A DNA stretch of 64,000 bases. It comes from Symbiodinium natans. Its lineage: Eukaryota; Sar; Dinophyceae; Suessiales; Symbiodiniaceae. Below, one piece after another: positions 54,521 to 64,000 of the stretch. The stretch lies in NCBI GenBank assembly GCA_905221605.1, contig CAJNDS010002134.1:334842-398841 (forward strand), read 5' to 3'. The translations under genes were made by a program, and so were the position numbers. The stretch's first letter is position 1. Each line of letters opens with the position of its first letter. The notes beneath the pieces were generated by a model. That model had not been told where the DNA came from. It ran no database searches and saw only the letters and a list, made by a program, of their open reading frames with translations.

Positions 54521-56489
54521 AAGAAAAAACAAAACACAGAACGACAAAGAAGCAAATATCACAAGACGAACCAGCGAGGTAGAGGTATAGATAAGCCAGC
54601 AGGCACCCTAAACCTTAAACCCTAAACCCTAAACCCGTAACCGCGGACCCAGCGGGTAAGACACGTTGCATGGCCTGCTCGACAATAAGAAGCCGCGACT
54701 GGCGCGGTGTCCAGATGGCCCTTACATCCTAAAGCCTAAACCCCAAGCCCTAAACGTCCCGAAACCCTAAACCCTAAACCCTAAACCCCTTTGTACTAAA
54801 CCCTAAACCCATTTCCCAAAACTCGAAACCCGAAACCCCAAGCCTGAAACATCCCTAAACCCTAAACCCTAAACCCTAAACCGTGATGCGGCTCGAACAC
54901 CAGAAACGTCGAACTGCAGCCGGATCGACCTGCCGGAGCGGCCAATGCAGAGTCCAACAAAATAACATCGAGATCTAGTGCGAGTTCTGTTGCAGGACTA
55001 AATGTTAGTATACTATGGTTATTATTATTATTACTACTGCTTCTGTTCTTCATCTAGCTATTATTGGTATTGTACAATAATGATAACAATATAGCAATCA
55101 TACTAACATACGAACATCAGAATATACTCGGCCCTGTCTCTGTATCTGAGCAACCGAGCGCCTGATGCTATAGTGAAATGAAATGTGCTAATCGAATTCT
55201 TCTACAATAAAGATAATAAGTAAATATTCATAATGTATAAAAACACGATAACATATAAACATATATATATATATATCCATATAAATATAAACAGAAGGAT
55301 CTGTGTGTTTAAAGTCGAGCCTGGGCTCTGGCTGACAAGTTCTTTAGCCGAAGCAGTTCTTGCGCGTACTGTGCGATTTGAGGCCAAGAACTGGCCACCT
55401 CCAAGCAAAGCTTGGTGAATGCCTCCTCCTAGTTGCTAAGTACCCTGCCCCCCCCCAAAAAAAAAAAAATATATATATAAAAACAAGAGTTAACCTTTCA
55501 ATTGTGGTAGGACTGTAAGTACCAGTACGAGAAGGTTACTGGTTCTGTGCTCAGCTAAGTTCTTAAAGTGGGGCTTTGGCTAAGCCGCTTTGATTGCAAC
55601 GTATGGGCCAGGATATGACCGGACGCAATGAGATATTGTACGCTTCTTGCCTAAACCCGAAACCGCCCAGAAGTGAGAAGGCTGAAGGAGCGGCAAACAG
55701 CTGTCTCGGTCAAGCAAGATGGTGAAGGGCTCAGGGAAGAACAGCCCCAAATTTCAGTGACAACTTCAGGAAGGGAGTTTAGAGGTGGGATACCTTGCCG
55801 AAGGTTTTCTTTTGGGTTTAGGGCCATTAGTGTTTAGGGTGTTGGGGCTTCGGTAAGAATTATGGGCACTAGGGGGAGGGCTGATATGGGGGAAACTGCC
55901 CAGCTGCAATGCCCTAAAGCCCTGAACCCTAAACCCGACGAGTTGCGAAGTCCTGCTGACTAGTGGGGGGGGGGGTTGAGCTATGTGCTTAAGGGTTTAG
56001 GGCTTAGGGTTTAATGATTTAGGGGTTCAGGGATTTAGGGTTTAGGGATATAGGCTTAGAGTTTAGGGATTCAGGGCTTAGGGTACGAGGGCATCAGACC
56101 GGAAACTCTCTAGGCGAAAAGCCCTCAAACCAGACGAACCCGACCCCTTAAACTTAGATCCCAACCGTTGGCAGCTTGTCGCACACATCTCATGCAGTGA
56201 ATTTGAGCCAACGCTTCTGCGTCGAACCCCCACCTCTGAAGATCAGCAAAACTTGGGGTTGGCTTTCTTTCGCGGGTTTAGGGTTTAGGGTTTAGGGTTT
56301 AGGGTTTAGGGACGGTTTTGGGGTTTCAGCCGCCCAAAACGGGTCGTTGTCCGCTGCGAGTGCGCACTGAGGTAAGCAGCGTACACTATCCCCTCTCTGG
56401 CCCGAATCCCAGAAATCGACTCACATGTGATTCAGTTTACCCAAGCCCAAAAGCCTACAAACTTAAAACAAAAAAACCTAAAATCAACA

Positions 56490-56910
56490 ACCCTCAACCC
56501 AACAAAACAAAACCCTAACCCCTTAACCCCTAACCCCTTAACCCCTTAACCCCTTAACCCCTTAACCCTTCAACCCTTTAACGCTTTAACCCTTGACCCT
56601 AAAACCCTAAAACCCTTAAAGCCCAAGACCCCTAAAAAAAAAAAAAACTAAAACCCTAAAATCCTAAAATCCTAAAACCCTACAACCCATGAACCCCTAA
56701 ATCCCCTAAAACCCCTAAAACCCTAAAGCCCTAAAACCCTAAAACCCTGAAACCCCTAAACCCTAAAACCCTAAAACCCTAACACCCCTAAAACTCTAAA
56801 CCCCTAAAACCCTGAAACCCTAAAACTCTAAAACCCTAAAACCCTAAAACCCTAAACCCCTAAACCCCTAAAACCCTAAAACCCTAAACCCTAAACCCTA
56901 AACCCTAAGC
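56490..56910 (+). repeat. Field of degenerate telomere-type octamers
   Basis: Subfields of CCCCTTAA, then AAACCCTA and AAAACCCT, then CCCTAAA. The unit length drifts from 8 to 7 along the array, unlike the homogeneous tracts. Confidence 0.8.
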
Positions 56911-56911
56911 C

Positions 56912-56992
56912 TCAGTTGAAGGGATGGCCCGACGCGTTGCGATCCTGGGCATAAAGTGCACAGCTGGTACAGGAATGCGAAGTTGTGCTTCC
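56912..56992 (-). CDS. Terminal exon
   Basis: ACAAG|GGAAGC opens GSTTSHSCTSCALYAQDRNA and ends at TGA (26 codons). It lies between the pure tract 57013-57090 and the degenerate field 56490-56900. Confidence 0.42.
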   Translation of the reverse strand, partial: GSTTSHSCTSCALYAQDRNASGHPFN

Positions 56993-57544
56993 CTTGTAGA
57001 TGGCGGGTCAGGGGAGGGTTTAGGGTTTAGGGTTTAGGGTTTAGGGTTTAGGGTTTAGGGTTTAGGGTTTAGGGTTTAGGGTTAGGGTTAAAATTTTTGG
57101 AGTTTAGGGACTCATTCTTGCCACCCGCCTAGCTGGTTTGGGGTGCATAGGGGGTTGATGGCTTCCCTTCTAGATGTTCTGGTTTTTACTTGCCTCCCGG
57201 CTGGCTGAACACAAGCGCACTTCGCACGGCATGGGCGCTCTAAATCCTTTAAGGGCCCTATTCTAAGACGGCCCCTAATTTATTATCAGGGTACCCAAAA
57301 AGGCACCCCAATTAAGAACTGACCATATAGGGCTCAGGGATCGTACGGGGTCTTCATGGAGATCCTGGCCCTTTTAAACCGTAAACCCGAAACCCTAAAC
57401 CCTCAACCCAAAAATTAATAGCCTATGTATGTATATATATATATAGTATATATATATATATATATTACTTATTTATTGCGTTGAATACGTGAATAAATAT
57501 ATACAAATACATAATCATCTAGTAATATCATCGTATACTCAGCT

Positions 57545-57665
57545 ATCTGAGCCCTGGTACTCCCGGTACACGCGCCGGCGAAGGCTGTCCAGGGGCGCGC
57601 GGAGCGCATCCATGTTGCGGTTTGGCGCAGGGCCACAGGACAGCGGCTGTGTTGGCGACTTTTTT
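57545..57665 (-). CDS. GC3-rich exon candidate
   Basis: The frame reads MDALRAPLDSLRRRVYREYQ preceded by LSCGPAPNRN, with almost every third base G or C, and ends near a GC donor. The AT repeat 57430-57470 lies downstream. Confidence 0.3.
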
Positions 57666-57945
57666 TCCAGAACCCATGGATACACTTGTGCCTTATAGCA
57701 TCATTAGGGCCCATGTACCCATGTAGGATATCTACTACTGACCTGAAAGCACTTCCTGTATTGTAGCTTTGATAGACTATTTGGGTGCATGTGAGCCTTC
57801 GGCTACTGGGGTTGAGAGCAGGATGTCGGGGCGCCCATCTTCTCATGCCACCGGGAAGTTTGCCATCTGTCATCGGCTGCAGACACACGCATCTCTGCGG
57901 AAACGACCACGCGCCTCCTGCAGGTTCTACACACTACGCGCGTTA

Positions 57946-58067
57946 CGTGCAGGTTCATGGGTACTCATAACCCAAGTATGACTGCACTTACAAGCCCCCT
58001 AAGTCATTTAAGTAGGCTAGAAGTAGACTTATATTGTTTGGATATAAGCATCCATGAACCTCCAAGC
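57946..58067 (+). mobile_element. A-family element A7, divergent
   Basis: GTGCAGGTTCATGGGTACTC to ATCCATGAACCTCCAAGC, with a degenerate interior. The left end again offers GCAG|GTTC as a donor and the right end CCAAG as an acceptor. Confidence 0.6.
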
Positions 58068-58099
58068 AAGTCCCAGAGGGGTGGATCAAGCTACAACAC

Positions 58100-59636
58100 A
58101 TTGATGGAAGGAAGGAAGGAAGGAAGGAAGGAAGCTGAAGCAACTGTAGGAGAGAAGTGTTGAGGGCGGGGGAGGGCTTCGAACATTAGGGTTTAGGGTT
58201 TGGGGTTTTAGGGTGGGGGATCCATTCCAAGAATGGCTCTTCTATGTTTATACAAGGGGAAGCTTGATTTAAAAAGTTCCACAGCCGGGACCCTACACAA
58301 CCCCAAACTCCTCAAGCTGGATCAAGGCCTCCCTTGCCCTAAACCCTAAACACTAAACCCTAAACCCTAAGCCCTAAGCCCTAAGCCCTAAGCCCTAATT
58401 TTGGAACCCCCCTCCCTCCCAAACAAGCGCCACTACGGGGGCTAATCTTTTTGCTCCTGACGTCCGCGCTCCACGAAACGCTGAAGCACGGGTGGCTGTA
58501 GCGTGTGCAAAGAACATCCCCTTCGCGTATACTGTTTAGGGTTTTGAGAGGACAGGCCGCAAACGCAGAGATGCAGATTTACACGCGGTTTACACCTTGG
58601 CGCCGAAAACGGACCCTCCCGCTCTAAACCAAAAATAGCTATCAACCCTAAACCATGCATATGTAATGCACTTGCATCCCTGAGCCACACATCGCGAAAC
58701 GGAGAGGCCCCGAACTCCAAACTTCACCTGGACTTACTCGCCCTATTGGGGGTGGCTGGGGGTTTAGCTACCTTGTTTGAGCCACGTCCCTGGGAGTTCT
58801 CTGCACGGAGCGCCGCGATTGGCTCAAATGGTGCTGGAACCGGGGTTTAAAAAATACAGGGGGGGCACCCACGCCAGGCTACTTACAGTTGAACGGATAT
58901 TTGACCAGACCCGAACAACGTTTAGATCTCTCTTGGTGTTGCCCCCAGGTGAATACCAGGGTCTCTTTGCCACCCAACTCCATCACTTCGCTGTCTCTGG
59001 GGCAACTAGGGTTGGGGTTCAGGCTTGGTAGGTTTATCGGTCAACAAGGTGAGTGTGTAGGGATGGAGAGTCTGGAGCTAAGGCAATGGACCCTTTCTGT
59101 CACATTCCCATGCACGTAATGTGCATGGACGCGGAACCTTGTAGGAGCTCTGAAGCGCAGCATCACAAGACCTCTTGTGAATCCCCTGCTGAAGAGGTTG
59201 CCCCCTGAATGCCTGAACCCGAATGTAGCTTAGACTTTCTCCAGGGTCCTTGCGTAAGACTGCACGGCATCTTCCTGAATGAAGGATCAGCTTTAGGCTC
59301 GAGCAAGGCCGGTTAAGTCCCTAGAAGCGCTACAGGTATGAAGGCTCTAAGGACTCTCACTTTCCATACTAGATAAGGTTCTTGAGCTACATTGCGCCTA
59401 TGCGGAACAGTTACCGCTGCGTGAACCAGCTCCTTCGTCACTCGAATACAGGGCCGTGAGATTATTGGAAGATTTGTCTCTGGCCTTGACGCACGTTCGC
59501 AAAAATGGCATGCCCATTTTGGGCAATGATACAGAAGCCACGGTGCGCACCAATGCTCATCCATCTTGCGGGACCTCCGTGCGGATTGGGTTTTTATAAA
59601 TGTGCAAATTATGAAGTCAACTGCGTACTGGCTCCG

Positions 59637-59671
<35 letters not shown>

Positions 59672-59800
59672 CTCTCTATCTCTCTCACGCTTGCTTCGTG
59701 TAGGACAAGAACTTGGCGACTGCTTGACTGAGATGACAATCTCCCCAGCAGCTATGCGTCCTAACCATTGGTGCCCTAAAAGGTGTCAGCCTATCTTCCC
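58100..59800. other. Sparse stretch
   Basis: A GGAA microsatellite (58108-58133), short tracts at 58188-58215 and 58340-58395, and a TC run (59639-59690). Open frames at 58442-58720 (minus) and 58777-59119 (plus) overlap each other and cannot be ranked. Confidence 0.35.
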
Positions 59801-59802
59801 CC

Positions 59803-59919
59803 ACCAAGTATAACTGTACCTATACCTGTACTGACAACCATATTAGGGCACTTAAGGGGCTGATAAATGGGTTATAAGTACAGTTATAGTTGGTTTATAA
59901 GTACCATGAACCTCCAAGT
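59803..59919 (-). mobile_element. A-family element A8, left-truncated
   Basis: The interior reads CATATTAGGGCACTTAAGGGG, the reverse orientation relative to A2, and the copy ends TACCATGAACCTCCAAGT. A 50-bp TC microsatellite lies at 59639-59690 nearby. Confidence 0.65.
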
Positions 59920-61414
59920 AAACCTTTCTTCCAACCCCGGCTCCTCTCTCAATCCCTGAACTCAAAGAACCCTGAGGGCGCGTTGATGCACAAACTGGGG
60001 GGCCCAACCCTTGCCTGGCCTGAAACTATCCTTTGACTCTCCAACGAACGTCATGAAACTGATTAAGTTTTCTGTTGTCTGAGTTTAGGCCTAAACTCTA
60101 AAAGGAATCGGTTTGGGTGGCTTTGCCGCCTTGGACGGCGTGGGGTGGGAGAAAAGTGTTAGATGGCACTCCACACTCGGGCCAAAGCTGCTCTTCGCAC
60201 CTCACGAAGCTTTCGAGCTTGTTCCGAAACCTAACCTTTACAGCATCTACGCCCTATCACAGCAAACCCTAAACCCTAAACCCTAAACCCTAAACCCTAA
60301 ACCCTATAAACCCTAAACTGTCCTGGAATCTCTTGAAAGCCGGGCTGGGGTTTGCCCTTAATCGAACCCAGGCTCTTGCCCCAAACCCTGCTCAACCCTA
60401 AACCCTAAACCCTAAACCCTGAACCCTAAACCCTAAACCCTAAACCCTAAACCCTAAACCCTAAATCCTAAACCCTGAACCCTGAACCCTGAACCGAACC
60501 CTGAGCCTTTTCAGGGTTTCAAGTGTACAGGGCTCAGAAGGAGCCAGCCCTCACCGAGCCCGAGCCCCGGGCACTCACCAGGAGCTGCGTGGCTTCGCGC
60601 ACCTTGCAAGCGCATAAGGGGCTGTTCAGGGTTTAGGGTTTTGGGTTTTGGGTTTAGGGTTTAGGGTTAGGGTTTAGGGTTTGGGGTTTGGGGTTTGGGG
60701 TTTAGGGTTCAGTGTGTAGGGTTTTTGGGGTTCAAGTTTTAGAGTGGAGGGCGTACGGGCTTCCGGGTGCAGACCTAGTCAAGGAGTTCAAGGTTACAGT
60801 GCTTCGAGCTTGAGGCCTAATGACCTTCAGAACCCCATGTCTTGGGTTACGAACCTGCAAAATCAACAGAAGGCCATGAACGAACACAATGGGCATACAG
60901 GGCCGTTTACAGCTCATTCATTGGCAGTTTTGGGATTCGCCTTGTCCTATCCGGGCGTTTGCGGATCAGGACCCCTGTCTCTCCACAGACGGATGGGGAT
61001 CCAAACCGGTTAAGGCCGGGGGCCCCTTCTAAAGACATGAAACTTCTGAAGGTGGAAACGATAGGTCAGTGCCGGCAAAAAGGCACGCCATGCAACTTGA
61101 GCCCTATAGACCCAACCCTAAGCCCTAAACCCCAAAGCCCAAACCCTAAACCCTAAACCTCAACCCTACTACTACAAGCGCAGCTTCTGGGAAGCGCTTG
61201 AACCACATCCGAGAGGATGCCAAGGATACTTCAGGTGCCTCGTCGATGGCCAGACAGATGGAATCTTACGAGATACCCCCCCCCCTGTTCGGCACCCAAC
61301 ACGCCAGAAGAAATGACCACTGGGGGAACTGGGTCCGCCCCTGCCGAGGGTTTAGGGTTTAGGGTTTAGGGCTAGGGTTTAGGGTTTAGAGTTCAGGGAT
61401 CGTCTTTTTTATTT

Positions 61415-61530
61415 CACTCCTCAAGCCCCCCATCGCAACTCGCTTCTCAGCGCCCCGGCGTGTCGCAAGGTCCGCCTTCTTCGCCGCAGCGCCCGGTGTC
61501 CGTACTTCGAGTGGGAGCCCTGGCGTCTTA
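61415..61530 (-). CDS. Basic exon candidate
   Basis: After CGAAG the frame reads RTPGAAAKKADLATRRGAEK and VAMGGLR. The next segment, 61185-61350, is open in three frames on two strands, so I do not choose between them. Confidence 0.3.
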
Positions 61531-61639
61531 TCTTGGCTGCACTCAGGAGGGTAGCTGTAAATTACACTTTTAGCTGCCTTACTAAGAAACCCAAGAAACC
61601 CAAAAAAGGTAAGGATCTAAAGCTACGGTAAAGTACCAC

Positions 61640-61751
61640 AAAGTCATGTGTGTATACTTCTAAGCCCCCTAAGTGCCCTAATATGGTTATAGGTCCGGTG
61701 CGGTTACAAGTACAGCTATAGTTGGTCAAGAAGTACCATGAACCTCCAAGT
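61640..61751 (+). mobile_element. A-family element A9, left end degraded
   Basis: It contains CTAAGCCCCCTAAGTGCCCT and ends AAGTACCATGAACCTCCAAG. The left terminal repeat is not recognisable. Confidence 0.6.
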
Positions 61752-63187
61752 ATACGCATACACTGACATGTGTTAAAGTCATTCTAATTAGTATATATAC
61801 ATATATATACATATATCATCTATTTACTTCATTGAAAAAACGGTAGTATAGTATAGTAATCCACGTCTAGGGATTTACGCGTTTGGGTTCTGCTTCCTAA
61901 ACATCCCGCCGCCCTTGAACCGTACATGTTTTAAACGGAAAAAGCGCGTTTCGTATAGGTAAAATGCTGGGATAAGAGCCTCTCTTGAACGTGAATTCGT
62001 CTCAAAAAATGAGAACACGCTATCTTTCGAAGTTTCTGCGCGTTTTCGTGGCTTGGGGCTTGGGGGGATGCAAGCTGCGTCTGGAGGGTACGACATGTTT
62101 GGCCTAGCACTGTGAGGGTTTAGGGTTTAGGGTTAAGGGTTTAGGGTTCAGGGTTCAGGGTTTAGGGGCAAGCACGGTGTTTGGCGGGCTGTCTTGATTG
62201 TACAAGATTCGTGGCTTTCTGTAGTTTGCTTCTTTCAAGTGTTTTGGGCATGGCCGCTAATTTGCATGGGCGCTACTAACCCCCCTCCCCCCCCATAGAA
62301 AGAAATGCAGAAAGAAAGAACCAAAAAATAAGGAAGGACAAATAAATAAAGACATAACGAACGACATGCATGACACCAAACAAGAATAGGCATGAAAAAA
62401 GCAAACAGATCGAATAAGCAAATATACAATGGAGGTTCTGGGCTTGAGGGTGTGGGTTCATCGGGTTCATTTGGTTAAGGTCGGCAGTAGGCAGGAACAG
62501 TATAACTCCCCACCACCACCACCCCTCTCAACCCACCCCCCCCCAAGATCCAGGAAATCGGTCAAACACCCCCTAGATCCTAATCGCTTCCCCCTAATAC
62601 TAAACCCCCCCCCCTAATTTTAAATATCATTTTTCCCGGACCCTGCCGGCACCCAGCTCAATACTAAACCTGTTTGAGAATTGGGGGGGGGAGGGGTTCA
62701 GGGCCTTCGCCCTTGAGTTGAGCCATTAGGGTTTCAGGGTTTAGGGCTGAAGGCTGACAGGGTTAGGACCCAGGGCTCAGGGCTTCAGGTTTTAGGATTT
62801 AGACCCCCCCAAATTTCAATATTTTTCGGGCCCAGGCGAACTTCAGAATTAGGGAGGGGGGTGGGAGGGATTTAGTATTAGGCGGGGTTTAGGGTTTAGG
62901 GTAACCCTAAACCCTAAACCCACGGGTTCAGGGTTCAGGGGTTTGGGTAGGAATTTGCGCCTGTGACAGGGATGCCAGCAATTGACACCTGGGAGGTGCA
63001 TGGCTCAAGTGGCAGTGAGGATGCTTGGCTACATGATCCTCCACGAAGTCTGGTGGCCCGATGGCCCCTATCGTAGGCCACCCTAAACCCTAAACCCTAA
63101 ACACTAAACCCTAAACCCTAAACCCTAAACCCAGAATTAATCGGCAACCTCAGCAACAATCTGAAGATGTCAGTCCCAGCCAGTGCA

Positions 63188-63703
63188 TCATCGCGTCGAC
63201 CCATCTGCTTGACTGGCGCTACCCCTCCAAATCGAACAACGCAGGTCCGAGAATGCTCTTCTTCCTTTTGACGGAAAGCACTCACTTCCGGCAAGCCTTA
63301 AAGCGGGCAGGATGTGTGGAGTCTTGTGCTCGACACGAAGCTCCAGCACCCGGTTGAAGCTTTCAGACATCCGCATGCTGCGGGGTCTGTCGGAATAGTG
63401 CCTCGGCTCCACTACGAAGCTCTGTATCGCAACGATCCGATGCCCTAGCTCGCTCAGCGGGCTCACTAATCTCTCATCGAGAACAAGGGCACGTCGTGGC
63501 TGCGAGTCCTGGCAGGCTGCAGGCTGATTCTCGCACAAGGAGACAAACCTCTCTGGCAAACATGGAAGTCTGGCCGAAAAAACTTGGTTCTGTTCCCTGT
63601 CCCATGCATGTCCCTTAGGAAGGGACAGAGGAAGGAGAGAGAGGGGGAGAGAGATGCTTCCCCCACAGGCCGAACCTCCAACCATGAAGCATGGTGCCCC
63701 CAA
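63188..63703 (-). CDS. Uncertain 171-codon open frame
   Basis: One of the longest uninterrupted frames in the window. Residues about 40-150 (SARLPCLPERFVSLCENQ, later VEPRHYSDRPRSMRMSESF) look protein-like; the first 35 residues read through an AG-rich run and may be intron. No family recognised. Confidence 0.38.
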   Translation of the reverse strand: MGAPCFMVGGSACGGSISLPLSLLPLSLPKGHAWDREQNQVFSARLPCLPERFVSLCENQPAACQDSQPRRALVLDERLVSPLSELGHRIVAIQSFVVEPRHYSDRPRSMRMSESFNRVLELRVEHKTPHILPALRLAGSECFPSKGRRAFSDLRCSIWRGSASQADGSTR

Positions 63704-64000
63704 ACCTTAAGCCAAAAGTTGGCAACCCAAGCATTGGCTCCGTAACCCTAAAACCCTGAACCCTAAACCATCAACCCTACACCCTAAACACCCGCAAATC
63801 CACGACCCGAGGTCCAGAATCGCATCTAACCCTCAGCTTGAAATCCAAATAAAAACCATACCTTAGGGAGCTCAACATATAGGCTTTGTAGGGTTTAGGG
63901 TTCACGGAGTTTTATCATTAAAGATTTTATCACGGCTGTGGGACCCCCAAACCCCCCAAAACCAAACAGAGTCTTATCCCCATGCGAGCCTGGGGAATGA

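Noticed and set aside
54311-54625. Ser/Leu-rich and Arg/Glu-rich frames on opposite strands
   Set aside because: Both are translations of a GA-rich simple repeat.
61185-61350. A strong exon
   Set aside because: Three frames on two strands are equally protein-like, so no strand could be chosen. It also shows that short open frames alone are weak evidence here.

Overview
This window reads as nuclear DNA of a dinoflagellate, most likely a member or relative of the Symbiodiniaceae. Four things support this. Well over a hundred tracts of the plant/alveolate telomere heptamer (TTTAGGG, or CCCTAAA on the other strand) are scattered through it in both orientations. One gene encodes a voltage-gated ion channel with EF hands of a type I know from Symbiodinium proteomes. 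That gene needs introns starting GT, GC or GA and ending AG before a G, the relaxed splice-site pattern reported for Symbiodinium. There is no sign of bacterial operons, ribosome binding sites or rRNA. The organism call is inference; no database was searched.

The best gene lies on the minus strand at 52875-46976. Eleven exons join in consistent phase to a 2004-nt reading frame (667 residues plus stop): an N-terminal domain, S1-S6 with an arginine-rich S4, a pore with an AGDGWG filter, two EF hands and a long C-terminal tail. Its ten introns act as a key to the rest. Some hold telomere-type tracts, others hold members of dispersed inverted-repeat families, and in most the first bases of the intron repeat as the first bases of the next exon. 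In intron 7 that repeat is a perfect 34 bp, so the intron looks like a duplication of coding sequence around a telomere-type core.

Read with this key, much of the apparently gene-poor window becomes a mosaic of short exons (about 40-150 nt) set between telomere-type tracts and inverted-repeat elements. Candidate multi-exon genes with matching phases were read at 15603-16127 (minus, Cys-rich/PAN-like), 16407-16852 (plus), 19035-19274 (plus), 24879-25053 (minus), 26912-27169 (minus), 28494-28910 (minus), 29381-29656 (plus), 32819-33115 (plus), 9596-10148 (minus, Lys-rich) and 53858-54110 (minus, interrupted by an inverted-repeat element). Many more single exons were read. Apart from the channel these are calls by eye from open frames, splice sites and phase. 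GC-rich DNA often leaves 30 codons open in several frames, so strand and function stay uncertain for many.

Along the window: 1-9.1 kb holds minus-strand exons among dense tracts; 9.4-10.8 kb a Lys-rich gene, a membrane exon and the first A-family element; 11-17.9 kb mixed-strand exons, including a Ser/Thr-rich product with a Gly-Ala-Thr repeat; 18-25 kb sparser exons with microsatellites and elements; 25-35 kb many exons and the largest tract-bearing elements; 35-46 kb exons, a 33-bp satellite with a hairpin at 40.5 kb and many elements; 47-53 kb the channel; 53-64 kb sparser exons, elements and a field of degenerate telomere-type repeats at 56.5-56.9 kb.
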